Shown here: positions 30,336-41,521 of the stretch, piece after piece | Position numbering within the stretch: position 1 is the stretch's first letter | Layout: every line of letters begins with the position of its first letter | Assembly: GCA_039105265.1 (NCBI GenBank) | Contig: JAPFFF010000003.1 | Coordinates: forward strand, 124,001 to 188,000 | Reading direction: 5' to 3' | DNA length: 64,000 nucleotides | Source: Tritrichomonas musculus | Lineage: Eukaryota; Parabasalia; Tritrichomonadida; Tritrichomonadidae | Notes under the pieces: model-generated | Databases searched by the model: none | Told to the model about the DNA's origin: nothing | What the model saw: only the letters and a program-made list of their open reading frames with translations | Program-made: the position numbers and the translations under genes

Positions 30336-32903
30336 TTAGTGTGATTTCATTTCTTTTGAAATAAGTTTCAAAGCAGCTAGATTCATTCCGCATCGGCTTT
30401 TTAATTGCTTGACTTTTTCATGAATTATTTCTTTTGCTTCTAAGAATAATGGTCTCATTTTTGTGGAAGATTCAAGTTGGGTTCTATGGAATTTAATCAA
30501 GCTGCATAAGCATCTTACAGTTAGTTCGATTTCTTTTCCTTCTCTTAGCCATGTTATCATCCAATTAATTAGGGACACTGCTGAATGAAAAGGAAGAGAT
30601 GACATAACTACATCAATATTTGCACGATTGATTTTTTGTAACATTTTTAAAACATATTGTGAAGGAGTAACGTCCTTCATTAAAATATTTCCTTCATCAG
30701 CTGCCTGAATTGCATCAGCTAGAAGATCGCCATGAGCTATTGATTCAACTGATTGTCGAGCTGCCGTATCAATAATTGATCCTCCCAAGACAGAACCACG
30801 AAGAGCTGCTACTGTTCTATCAATTCGATCTGCACCATCGCGTTCCATACGTCTTTCTCGTTCATTTTCTCTTTCATTTGATACATAAAGAGGATCTGAT
30901 GTTCTCTTCCATATGCGGAGTCCTTTATCACGACCACCTGTTACAACAAACTGGCCATGTTTTGAAACTGAAATTGCCCATATTTCGGCTATATGAGATC
31001 TGAGTGTTTGTACGTTAAGAAATCTGTCACAGTCCCATAAAGTTAAGTTTCCATCTCTACCTATTGTCCATGCAAGATGAGTTCCTGAAACAAATCGAAC
31101 GCAAACTACTGATGATTGGTGAGCCCATAAAGAACGGTGGCAATCACCAAATTCTGTACCGAAAATTCGTAAGTTCTTATCAGCACTTGACGTACAGATT
31201 AATGAGTTATCTGAAGAAAAATCAATTGAAGTAACTGGTAATTGAGCGCCATATAATGAAAGAAAGAAATTAAGTGTATCTGTATGAAAAATACGAACAG
31301 TTGTATCAAGAAGAGCACATGCAATTAGTGATGCATCAGAATTGTAGCGAACTGCAAATATTTCATCTGTTAATTTTAATGTTCTCTTATGTACAAGAAC
31401 AGGACGCTCCATTTCATCAAATTGAATTACCCAAAAACGAACTTCGTGATCTTCTGAACCAGTTGCAATTTCACTGGCATCATTTGTAATTGCTATTGAC
31501 CATATCGTTTTAGCATGTGCTTTGCTAATTTCATTGTACATAGTAGCATCTGATATATCAACAAGCTGAAGTTCCCCTGTTTTTGTACCTAAAAGAACAA
31601 AGCGTCCACCTGGAAGTACAGTCATACACATTGCATAGCCGCAACTGATTCGACTAACGCATGTTCCACTTTCAATATCCCAAATCCTGCATTCACCATC
31701 GCCTGCACTAATTATCTGTTCATCTGTCATTTCAACACATCGAATATCTGAGGTATGACCTTGAGTTTGGTGCACCATTTCGTAAACAATTGGGCCTTCT
31801 TTGGAAGGCTTTTGCTCTAATTTTTGTATAGTGTTATTTGCTAGAGAAACAATCAAAAAATCATTTGAAAAAGTCGCTGAACATACTTTTGATTGAAATG
31901 CATGAGTAATAAAGTGATCAAATTCTGATTCCGCATTAATCGATTCTTCTGTTTGTTGGCCATCTTCTGGTTCTTGGTTCTCATCATTGTCAATTTCGGA
32001 TTCTCCTTTTGCTTTAGCTTTCGCCTTTGATCTCCTTTTCTTCCTTTTTATTTTTTGCTGAATTTTTTCTGGATCGTTAACTTTCCAGATTTCGATAGAT
32101 TTCCCACTTGATGAAATTGCAATTAAAGAATTGTCTTTATTTGTGATAATTGATTGTGCCCTATGAGGAATCTGTCGACTTAATTGTGAATAAAGGGTTA
32201 AAACTATTGGGTTCATTGGATCAAAATCATCTAAACTGGTAATTGAAAATACATAGAAATATTGTGATCTACCTGCACAAAGGATTTGATGATGTATACC
32301 AATGTAGCATAATGTCCAAACTTCAGATGCTGTTGTCGTAATAGTTTGAATGCAAGTTTGAAGATCAATATCCCAAACTCTAATATGAGTATCTTTTGAA
32401 GAACTAACTAGCCATTTTGTATCTGGTATAAAACAAAGATCAGTAATTGCATTTTGGTGGCCAACAAGACGGCAAACACCATTATCTGCTGATATATCCC
32501 ATATAATAACATCATTATCAAAGGAGCCACTTGCTAATAAACTCGAATCAGAATTAAATTGTAAACAAGAAATTTGTCGTCGATGACCTACAAAATGATT
32601 TAATATTTCACCTTCTTTGTTAAATACAATTATTTCACCATTTGAATATCCAACTGCAATAAAATCATTATTATTTGACACTGCAAGATCGACAACTTGA
32701 ACTGTTTCATCTTGTTCATCAAAAGATTTAGGTGGATCATACGTGGTAATAATTTTTGAAAGAGTACTATTAAAAGCGCCAATTTTATTTGCTTGAGCCG
32801 TAAGAATTAATTCGCCTTTATTTAAGCAGCAAATACTTTTTGCACGGGTAGTATTGAGGCCAATTGTCCGATCTAGTTCAGAACGTAAGTATGCATGCTC
32901 CAT
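30336..32903 (-). CDS. UTP12: UTP12/WDR3 (Dip2) U3 snoRNP WD-repeat protein
   Basis: 855 residues with two successive WD40 propellers (roughly residues 15-380 and 385-660) and the C-terminal Dip2/Utp12 helical domain (about 715-850). Characteristic text: GHRRQISCLQFNSDSSLLASGS then DNDVIIWDI; GHQNAITDLCFIPDTKWLVSS, KDTHIRVWDIDLQTCIQTI; the last propeller ends GRDKGLRIWKRTSDPLY, and the tail has NRANIDVVMSSLPFHSAVSL. A Lys/Arg-rich insertion with acidic linker lies at about 285-330. It is part of the UTP-B subcomplex of the small-subunit processome that processes pre-rRNA in the nucleolus; the same architecture as yeast Utp12 (943 residues). Nucleolar localisation follows from the family. Confidence 0.95.
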   Translation of the reverse strand: MEHAYLRSELDRTIGLNTTRAKSICCLNKGELILTAQANKIGAFNSTLSKIITTYDPPKSFDEQDETVQVVDLAVSNNNDFIAVGYSNGEIIVFNKEGEILNHFVGHRRQISCLQFNSDSSLLASGSFDNDVIIWDISADNGVCRLVGHQNAITDLCFIPDTKWLVSSSKDTHIRVWDIDLQTCIQTITTTASEVWTLCYIGIHHQILCAGRSQYFYVFSITSLDDFDPMNPIVLTLYSQLSRQIPHRAQSIITNKDNSLIAISSSGKSIEIWKVNDPEKIQQKIKRKKRRSKAKAKAKGESEIDNDENQEPEDGQQTEESINAESEFDHFITHAFQSKVCSATFSNDFLIVSLANNTIQKLEQKPSKEGPIVYEMVHQTQGHTSDIRCVEMTDEQIISAGDGECRIWDIESGTCVSRISCGYAMCMTVLPGGRFVLLGTKTGELQLVDISDATMYNEISKAHAKTIWSIAITNDASEIATGSEDHEVRFWVIQFDEMERPVLVHKRTLKLTDEIFAVRYNSDASLIACALLDTTVRIFHTDTLNFFLSLYGAQLPVTSIDFSSDNSLICTSSADKNLRIFGTEFGDCHRSLWAHQSSVVCVRFVSGTHLAWTIGRDGNLTLWDCDRFLNVQTLRSHIAEIWAISVSKHGQFVVTGGRDKGLRIWKRTSDPLYVSNERENERERRMERDGADRIDRTVAALRGSVLGGSIIDTAARQSVESIAHGDLLADAIQAADEGNILMKDVTPSQYVLKMLQKINRANIDVVMSSLPFHSAVSLINWMITWLREGKEIELTVRCLCSLIKFHRTQLESSTKMRPLFLEAKEIIHEKVKQLKSRCGMNLAALKLISKEMKSH

Positions 32904-34440
32904 GTACTAATTAATTATACAGACCAAGAATCATGAATTCAAAAAGTTCATATTTTGATAATCTAGATTTTAAAAAATTTTGATGATTTTCTATTAATTT
33001 GCTTGACAAAGACTAAAAACATTTAAATAAATAAATTACAAATATTATATTACAAAAAATTCTTTAAAATTTCGCCATAATTTTATGTTTGTTAAAATCA
33101 AAAAAACAAAAACTGGAACCTTTTTAACCTATGACGAAGACAATAAATGTTTTTTTCTGATGTATCCTATTTTAAGAGGATTTTGACTAATATAGTATTG
33201 ATTTGGTCTCTAAAACAACAATGAATATAAAAATGTATGATAAAAATATTAATATTGACAATAAAATATATTTTAGTGAAACTTATATATTTTATTATAT
33301 TATAAATTAAAAATGTTATGACATTCACAAGATATAAATGATCAAAAAAATGATATTTTTGAATGAATTTGTCAAAAATCAAAAAGATAGAAATGTGAGT
33401 CAATTTATTTTTATCATAAAAATTCATATAATAATTGATATTTATTTTATATATGTATATATATGATTTATTATAATGTATAATAGTTATTATATCTAAA
33501 ATATATTTTATATTCATTTATTTTAAATAGATAAAAATGTTTTATTCGTCATTCAAAGATAAAAATGTTTTATTTTTCTCTCAATTTTTTCTTTTCAAAT
33601 TTTTTTTTTTTTGTTTTGTTTTGTTTTACAAATTTTTCTTGATGGGATATTCATTATTTAAATAATCTTACTCATTTAATCATTAGTTTGAATTTAAAAA
33701 ATATTAATTTTAATATAATGTCCAAAATCAATCTATATATAAGCATGATGGAATGTTTAAAACTAATGATCATGTGTGACAATTCATATATATGATGCTC
33801 ATCTAAACTTTATTATGATTCCATTCAAAAAAAGGTTAAAATTCAAATATTCAGATGTTTTATGTAAAGAATTGCTAGATGAATTTTATTGGTCAAGTTG
33901 ACCTAAACTTTTTATGACAAAACTACCATTTAACCTTTTTTTCTATGAGCTTTTTCAATATTGAAAAGTTTACAAATAAGAATGATAGTTGTCACTTATT
34001 TAGATAGATCTAACGAAATTAAATTCACATTAACAGAGATTTGATAATGATTCATTATTATAATTAATACAATTAGTTATTATTATAATATCATCACATT
34101 ATTTTTACTTATTCGTAATATTTTATCATCAAATGATTATTGAATTTGTTATTCTATAAGCCCTTGAATTTTGAATGTATAAATTCATTTTAATCGGAAT
34201 TATTCTAAAATTTGTGAACAAAAGTGATGTGATCACTAATAAATGGAATTGAAAAAGCGATTATACCCATTTTATGATTGTCCGATTTCATTGGCTAAAT
34301 ATTACATAAAATACTTCAAAAATCCCTTATATAAATCAAAATATTGTAAAAATTCTTATTTTATTTTTCTGTAATATAATAAATGTTCACTTCATTTTTT
34401 TAATAAATAAAATGAAATAAAAAATTCAAATATTTGAGAA
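32904..34440. other. Large intergenic region, no gene recognised
   Basis: About 1.5 kb between divergent genes. A 116-codon minus-strand open frame (33167-33517) is almost all Ile/Tyr/Asn/Phe and looks like an AT-composition artefact. Poly-T with TTTTG repeats lies near 33600-33630. Nothing else supports a gene or RNA. Confidence 0.5.
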
Positions 34441-34480
34441 TAACGATACATGCCGAACAAAAAGTCACTTTTACTTCACT
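34441..34480 (+). promoter_or_regulatory. Core promoter of the CAP-domain gene: Myb-type site plus initiator
   Basis: TAACGATA at 34441-34448 matches the core of the Myb recognition element described for the T. vaginalis ap65-1 promoter. A TCACTTTT initiator-type motif lies at 34465-34472, 16 nt upstream of the ATG at 34481, with a second weaker TTCACT directly before the ATG. The order and spacing (Myb site, initiator, ATG within 40 bp) match known trichomonad promoters. Function is inferred. Confidence 0.55.
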
Positions 34481-35188
34481 ATGAGTACTGAAACCTCCAC
34501 TGAAACACACACTACAACAGAAACAGTAGATGGAAATACTGTTCAAACAGAGACTACAGTTGAAACATCTGTTGGCCCTGATGGTCAAACTACAAGAAAG
34601 ACAACAACAGTTGTCACCACTACTGATAAAGACGGAAATACAACAACAAAGACAGATGAAAACACCGAAGTTCTCCCACCTGGTAAGCAACCACGTATGC
34701 GCCATCATCATCATCACACACCTGAAGAAAAAGAACAATGGAGAAAAGAAAGACAAGAAAGAAAGGAGAGAAGACTTAAGAACCTTATTGCTCATGTTGA
34801 TGATGATGAAGAAAAGAATATCCAAGAATTTTTAAGATTAACAAATGAGTATCGTCAACAGAATGGAAAAGATCCATTGAATTTAGTTGATAGCATTTCC
34901 CAACTTGCAAAGGAGCATAATGACTTAATGCTTACATTCAAGAGAGGTCTTGGTCATGATGGATTTTATGATAGAGCAAAGAAGATTGAAAATTCCAAAG
35001 CTAACGCTGAAAATTGTGCATTCACATCCAACAAAAAAGATCCCCTTAATGCTCTTCTTAACCAATTTATCAGCGATCCACCACACCAAAAGAACTTGTT
35101 AGGCGACTACAATTCAATTGGAATTGCAATTGGCAAAAACTCACGTAATCAATGGTTCGTCACTCAACTTTTTGCCAAAATACAGTAA
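34481..35188 (+). CDS. CAP/SCP-domain protein with Thr-rich N-terminal region
   Basis: 235 residues. The first 75 residues are Thr/Glu-rich and of low complexity (TETSTETHTTTETVD and TTVVTTTDKDGNTTTK segments), followed by a His cluster (HHHHH near residue 75) and a basic Lys/Arg/Glu helix. Residues about 105-235 form a CAP domain: FLRLTNEYRQQNGKDPLNLV, LAKEHNDLM with HDGFYDRAKKI, AENCAFTSNKKDPLNALLN, and SIGIAIGKNSRNQWFVTQLFA. These cover the CAP helices and the ENCA and final strand signatures. CAP proteins are usually secreted; here no signal peptide is seen. The unusual hydrophilic N-terminus could be an extracellular or cytosolic spacer. Its role is unknown; trichomonad CAP proteins are often surface or secreted factors. 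Confidence 0.9.
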   Translation: MSTETSTETHTTTETVDGNTVQTETTVETSVGPDGQTTRKTTTVVTTTDKDGNTTTKTDENTEVLPPGKQPRMRHHHHHTPEEKEQWRKERQERKERRLKNLIAHVDDDEEKNIQEFLRLTNEYRQQNGKDPLNLVDSISQLAKEHNDLMLTFKRGLGHDGFYDRAKKIENSKANAENCAFTSNKKDPLNALLNQFISDPPHQKNLLGDYNSIGIAIGKNSRNQWFVTQLFAKIQ

Positions 35189-35446
35189 AACTCTTTTGCT
35201 GTTAATTTTTTTTTTTTTTTATTTTAAGACTACATAATCTACTTCAACCATGTAAATAAAACTTTATGGAGGAGATTTTCATGCTTTAGTATGTTTTGGT
35301 GTTTAGAAAAACAAATATGACTAAGTATTACGTTCATATAGATATAAGTTTGAATTAGTTAACAACTCATTCTAAATCAAAAGTTAATAACTTTTGCATT
35401 TGTCAGAAGACTAAAATAATAAAAAAAATAATCGGTTCAATTCATT

Positions 35447-36304
35447 TTACTGAAAGATAACTTTTTCATATAGATCGCCAGATGTTGAAAATCTTGTAAA
35501 AACTTGCTCATATTTTGATATGTATTTGTTAATTGCTGTTTCCATTGTTAAAGGTGTAAGTGTAGGTGTATTTTGGAGAAGTTTAAAGAAGTAAAATGTG
35601 AATATACCTTGATCTTTTCCTTCCATTGATGTCTGTTTAGCTGTTTGAGAATCTCTTGCTGCGGACAATGACATAACATTTGGAGGTAAGTCACCTGTTC
35701 CACTCTGTAAATCATAAATTGAACCACTATGGCAACAGTCATTAAGAAGTATGACTGTTGAGTTATTTGGTTTTCCAGATGTTTTAATTGCTTCTTTAAG
35801 CTTGTCATCAACAAGGAAAGCGTCATCAAAAACTAATGCTTCGTCATATCCATCATCTTCATCTCCATTTGTATCTTTTATACTGCCTCCATGACCAGTA
35901 TAGTAAACAAGAAGATAATTTGATGTGTTTGCAAGGAAGTGCTTGAAATATTTTAAGAATTCAGTTGATGAAGGATTGTGAGCAAAGTAAACAGTGAAAC
36001 CGATATTTTTCATATAAGATGCAACAGTAATTGCATCATTCATTGGTCCAACACCTAAAGAATAATCAGGTCTAGTATAAGTGTTGCAACAAATAAAAAC
36101 TGCTCTGTTAAGGCCAGTTGGGAGTGTATCACATTTAGATAAATCAGTACCATAGCTTGCAAGTTCGGAAGTATTTTCTTCAACTGTACCAGATTCGTGA
36201 GCTTGCTGCCATTCTTCTAAAGAAAAGTTGAGTCCAAGCTTGTTCAAAAGACTTTGCCCAAGTGCTGCGACAACCTTTTTTGCGGTGGAACTACAGGCTC
36301 CCAT
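35447..36304 (-). CDS. Metacaspase (clan CD, C14) with MGxC N-terminus
   Basis: 285 residues, a type I-like metacaspase without a long prodomain. The catalytic pair is H138 in YYTGHGG and C191 in DCCHSG; an acidic insert DTNGDEDDGYDEALVFDD (144-161) follows the histidine strand, giving the calcium- and substrate-binding region. The first 67 residues are helical. The very start, MGACSSTAKK, matches the pattern for N-myristoylation at G2 with palmitoylation at C4, as in membrane-anchored flagellar calcium-binding proteins of other protists; so this protease may sit on a membrane. Metacaspases cleave after Lys/Arg and need calcium; in trichomonads they have been linked to stress-induced death. 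Convergent with the CAP gene. All catalytic residues present. Confidence 0.96.
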   Translation of the reverse strand: MGACSSTAKKVVAALGQSLLNKLGLNFSLEEWQQAHESGTVEENTSELASYGTDLSKCDTLPTGLNRAVFICCNTYTRPDYSLGVGPMNDAITVASYMKNIGFTVYFAHNPSSTEFLKYFKHFLANTSNYLLVYYTGHGGSIKDTNGDEDDGYDEALVFDDAFLVDDKLKEAIKTSGKPNNSTVILLNDCCHSGSIYDLQSGTGDLPPNVMSLSAARDSQTAKQTSMEGKDQGIFTFYFFKLLQNTPTLTPLTMETAINKYISKYEQVFTRFSTSGDLYEKVIFQ

Positions 36305-37915
36305 TAGTATTATAAATAATTGGTATGAGGTACGTTTTTCTTTTCAATATATTGAAAATTTCAATTTGAAAAAATGTTTTTTGAATTTTCAATTTAGATC
36401 GTTAAAGCTTTAAAATTATTTTTTATCTTATCTCGGCATTTTAAAATACAAATTAGGAGCATGTTTCAATTCTGTCAAGATAAACAGCATGATATTCAAT
36501 AATTTGTTTGAAAAACCTAAAGTTTTGAAATTTGTGAATTTTGAACAGATTTTGAAATGATCCAAAATTAATGAATAATCAACGATGCCATATTTTACTT
36601 TATTTTTTCATTGAAATAATATATATTATTTATAAATATATTTTGATTATATTAAAAGTTTAAATTTATATTCTTAAGTTTTCCTTTTATTTTTAAGATA
36701 TTTTTATTTTTATATGAACTATTAATTTTCGATAACTATTCAAAAAATCCGAAAAATCATTGAAATTTTCTCGCAGCTAAAGTTAATCAAATTGCAGTAA
36801 TGAACATCGAATATATTTGATTCATTAGATAGATCAATTTTTATATAATCACATCACTGATATTACATTTGTAAATATAGTACCTCGAAAAAGTGGTTTG
36901 CGGTGATGTCAAGTATTGAAATTTTGAATCTTTTTCAGAAAACAAGTTTTTTATTTATATTATGATGGCTAATAAAATTTGTGTAAGCTCTGAGAATTTT
37001 CACAAATTTTGAATTATCTTAACAAACTTGAGAGTTGAACTTTTTTAGAGAAATCTTCTGAAATATTGAAACTTTTTTAGAGGAATCTTGTTATTTTTTT
37101 GAAAGGAGAACATAGGTACCACAACCTATTAATTTGAAAATAAAGAGTTAATATTTTATATTTATAATATTTATGTTAAGTGTAATATCAATATAAAGGA
37201 TGAACAAAAAACTTAGGTAGGATATCGCAAAAAAAATATTTACAAATTATACAAATTTTTCACAATTTTTTGAGAACATATTTGTTTTAATCCATTGAAT
37301 ATTATAAATAAAAATAATAAAAATAATAATAATAATAACAAAGGAATAATTATGTTCAGGAGGGGAAAATATTTAATTATGAGAAAATAATTAATTTAAA
37401 CTATTTTATATATCCATTCATTTGAAGATATCTTTTTCTTTGCTCAACTAACTTTTTCAATGATGTGACCTTTCGTAGTCTCAAAAAGTTTGCTGCTACA
37501 CTTAATGAATATGCATGATAAATATGTTGATATATTTAAACACATTCATACTGTTCTAATGGTCTGTTATATATAATTTCTTTTCTATATTTTATATGCT
37601 TTTCAATTATATTACTTTGATTCATAAGAGTAAGATCTCGCATTTGGACTTAAAGTTAGATTGTTTAATAAATCTTTAATAACATTATAAGTTTTATTAT
37701 TTGAAAACTTCTTTTGTTCTAGAATTTGTATATTCTGATTTACATTGTTTTTAATTAAGGACGAACTCCGATCTGAAACTTTTTGAATGCTATTTCAAAT
37801 TTTTTCTTAAATTTTTGAAAGAGTCTTCCAAAAAAACGATTTGTTTTATGGCTTTCAAATTATCAATAGCTTTTCATATTTGGGGAAAATATATAAAATA
37901 TTTGGAATTTTCATT
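36305..37915. other. Large intergenic region upstream of the LINE
   Basis: About 1.6 kb of AT-rich DNA with no gene recognised. It holds a small (AAT)n microsatellite near 37310-37340. It may contain the 3' untranslated part of the neighbouring LINE at its right side; the boundary is not visible. Confidence 0.5.
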
Positions 37916-40425
37916 TTATCCCAGAATCATAAAAATGATTCTCTCAGGAAGGGGTTCTTCATCTGGGATGAACACAGATGAATTCTCATTTAATGGAGGT
38001 GTATTGAATTTCAACATGTCTCTGATACCTTCAGTGATGACTCTTGAAATTTCATTATGACGCTTAGTTATCTTGGACATTGAATCATTGCATTTGTTCA
38101 AACGATGCATCAGGCTGAGCAGCATAATTAACTGAAATACCTAACTTCTGAGCTGCCATCAGAGCACGAATGAAAGCAGTGTTGGTCTTCTTAAGGTTAT
38201 CCGCAGAAGGTATTCTTTTGAAATCGAAGAAAGAAGAGTCGTAATCATTGTCAACACGATAGCTCTTACGGCTACGTGTTTCGTCAATCATGCAATAATG
38301 CATGAGATGATGAACATTATCATCACAGCTCGACAGCAGGTTGAGATAATTCTTTACTTATAACACCTCCAGTCTATCAACCAAATGAGGGATGCTCATT
38401 CCACCATCTTTCCAGTGCGCACGCACTACCTCGATTGGGAGACCTGGACACTTCAACTTATTTTGGATGAGACCTCGAATGTTCTCATCTAACTTCTTCT
38501 TATCTGTAATCGAAACTACACCATTCATAAAGATGAAATCCAATTGAGGGATTACGAGTCTCTTGATAGCGTCCAGACTCTGTGAAAAAATCAAAGGACT
38601 TAACAGCAGCTGATTAATTTGATGCCTAACTTTAATCAGTAAATCATCAGTGAATTTCATCTAAGCTCCACGATTGGTCACAATTAGAGCACCGAGATAT
38701 TTTAAACAGTCATCAACAGCGATCGGTTTGATTTCTTCATCATTGATGTTTAATAATTCAGAAGATACAACTCTTCTACCATCGCTCATCGCATAGCTTA
38801 GCCATTTGCATGTAGAGCAGGTGAGTTTCATTCCTGTAACAGAACAGAACTCACTCACTGATTCAATCATTCTTTTCATTTGGTCTGAGCTATGTGATAT
38901 CAGTACCACATCATCTGCAAAAGCTTAAACATTGAATGACATACCATCTACTTTGTAACTATCTGTCTTGTGAGATATAAGCAACCTCCGAATCAGGGGC
39001 TCAAGACAGATGTTGAACAAGACAGGAGAGAACGGGCATCCTTGACGGACACCACGCTCCATTGGGATGGAATGCCCCACTTCGCCGTTGACCGAAAATA
39101 CAGTCACATTGTCTTTGTATAAGTGCTTGATCCACTTACAGAACTTATTCGGGAAACCGAGAGATTTGAGACTGTCAACTATTTGACGGTGATCCACAGA
39201 CCCGAACGCATTAGCAAAATCAAGAGTCAGGACGTTTATGTCATTCTTGTGTCTGGTAGCATCTGCAACTAATTCGTTGAGAACAGCAATGTGTTCTGAA
39301 CAACCATTAATACACGAAATGAAACCTTTTTGCACACAACTGAAAATCCTGTTGTGTGTGTTCAACTCTTGAACGATGTTGGCTACATCACTCATTGTAA
39401 TTCGGTATAAAGTAGGCGTTAAAGAAATGAGTCGCCACGACTTGACGACTCATCACTGGGTCCTTTCTTAAACAACATGACTGTTTTTGATCTTTTCCAC
39501 GCAGAGGGAACATTACCAGAGAAAAGCATAGTTTTAAGGAGACGTGATATAAGCAAGCTGGTTGTAGACACATCTATCTTCCACACGACGTTTGAGATGC
39601 CATCCAAGCCAGCTGCTGACATGTTCGCTTTCGACCGCACCACTTTCTTAATGGAATCTGTGTCTGTAAGCTTCTTGAGGAACCATTCACGTGTTTCATC
39701 ATCAATTGCATCCTCAAGAGCCAGAAAAGGTGAAGTGCGATCATAGTTATCCTTTCGCTTCCATTCTTAGCCGAAGCGATCTTCCATATTTTTGATCGGA
39801 ACCTTGCATTCAGAAGAGACTTCCCCGTAAATGAACCATTCGGCGCAACGACGGGAATCTTCATGATAAAATTCACGTATCGTCTTTTCATGCCTATGCG
39901 CTCGTAAAACCTCGTAGTTCTTTTCTTATTTGATGATCCGACATCGGAGCCACTCTAATTTGGCCTCATGGTGTTCTTTCGAATCATGAAGGAATCGTTG
40001 CACGTTATTTAGGCTTTTATCGAGAAACAACTCGTGGACAACACCTCCATCGACGTCCTGAATGCAATCGATTATTCTCTTCTCCTAATTTGTGATTGAA
40101 TTTTTGTTTGCTGCAGAATCACACACATCTGACAAATCGCACAACTTTTCAAGCAAATCACATAGCTCAGTTAACTCAAATATACGCTTAATTGCTAAAG
40201 TTGAGCGATTATATTCCAGATCCCGATTCCTTACTCTCTTTTTCTTAGTATTAGAAATCGGAATCCTCAATGTTGCGCGGATTGACTTCCGAATGAGAAG
40301 GGAAATCCTTGTAAGAATTCCTTCTGTGATCAGCCAGTCATCTGCATCTGTATTCTGAAATTTGATAAATTTAATTAATGGCTTAATTTCAGAATCGAAC
40401 AAGATGCGGAGTTTAAATCCAAAAT
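37916..40425 (-). mobile_element. Degenerate non-LTR retrotransposon (LINE)
   Basis: A minus-strand reverse transcriptase of non-LTR type, split over at least seven frames with stop codons and frameshifts. From 5' to 3': a 105-codon N-terminal piece (40085-40402); a segment with SAAGLDGISNVVWK and FSGNVPSAWKR (39419-39643); the core at 38925-39395 with LDFANAFGSVDH (motif A), ERGVRQGCPFSP (motif B) and then, across a stop, AFADDVVLIS (motif C, the FADD box) in 38661-38909; thumb and C-terminal pieces at 38358-38660, 38085-38303 and 37916-38125. GDxP spacing and the QGCPFSP block fit LINE RTs. No apurinic endonuclease was found. The GC content is higher than neighbouring DNA, which suggests a different origin. 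Old and inactive. 5' end near 40425 is uncertain. Confidence 0.85.
38925..39395 (-). pseudogene. LINE reverse-transcriptase core fragment
   Basis: 156 codons of RT palm: motif A LTLDFANAFGSVDH with the catalytic Asp, the helix DSLKSLGFPNKFCKWIKHLY, and motif B GVRQGCPFSPVLFNICLEPL. A stop directly precedes the in-frame continuation into the FADD box. The upstream QKGFISCINGCSEHI block resembles the palm start of other trichomonad RTs. Confidence 0.9.
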
Positions 40426-41521
40426 TATATCAATTAAAGGCCTTTTATAATGATTTTTAATAAGTAAAAAATGCAATTTATATCACATGTCATCAAAACT
40501 TTGATCTCTTCTAACTCCTGGCAAAATAAATGAAATTTTGTTTAATGCTATTTTTTATTATTCATAAATACTGCTATATTTATTTAATAATTTATTTTGC
40601 ATTGATCTTTAGATTTTTTATTTCTCTCAATTTAATGACAACGGTTGAGCGGTTGACCCCTATATATTTTTAACTTTTATTTATATTTGGTCCGACCATT
40701 ATTATTCAAAACATATTTGGTTTGAGAAATTCGAAGATGACCAAATTAGTTTTGAAAAATAATCATAATATAACAATTCATTAAAGATAAAAGAAAAATC
40801 AATTATTTATTAATTTCAAAAAGCAATCTTTTTTATTAAATGCAAATAATTCCATATTTAAAAAATATTTTTATAAATCATAAGGATATATCCATATTAT
40901 TAATAAAAGTTTTTACAACTTTTTGAAAAGAAAAATTTTCGATTTGTTAAGAATGAAAATCGAAAAGAAGTAAAACAACTTTATATGATGTTCTAATATG
41001 CTCATAAAAAGATTTGTTGAGATGGATCACACTTTCCTAAAAGATTTTAATTGGACATTTTTTCACAAAAAATTCAAAGTTTTACAAATTTTGAAAATTG
41101 ATAATAACGGTCTACTGTCCCTCCAAAATAACGAGATGTTCTTCAAAAAGTCAAACTTGGCTATTCACCTCACTGGACAGGGAAACCCAGATTGTTATTC
41201 TGGTTTACATTTCAAATATTATACTTTGATGCAAATTATACATATTTTTCATAATAAAATTTAAAAAATCACGATATATGATGCAAATAAAAAAATTTTA
41301 ACACTTTTTATGTTTTGAATATAAAACGTTATGTTCTTTCAAATTGTCAACTTATATAAAAATGCTTTCACCTCTTATTTTGTTTCATTTAGATCATATA
41401 CAAAAAATTTAGCATAGACGTTATTTCGAAAATTTTATTTACAAAATTTTAAACAATAACCAGATATGCATTGAAAATAAATATTTAATCAAAATTTATT
41501 AATAGGGCAATTTAAACAAGT
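40426..41521. other. Intergenic, no gene recognised
   Basis: 1.1 kb upstream of the HERC-like gene. An 88-codon plus-strand open frame at 40998-41264 has no family resemblance I can see and no initiator, so I leave it out. The rest is AT-rich. Confidence 0.5.

Noticed and set aside
33167-33517. 116-codon minus-strand open frame
   Set aside because: Almost only Ile, Tyr, Asn, Phe and Lys; this composition is expected from random AT-rich sequence and has no motif.
40998-41264. 88-codon open frame upstream of the HERC-like gene
   Set aside because: No family resemblance, no promoter, and it lies in a gene-poor stretch; probably chance.
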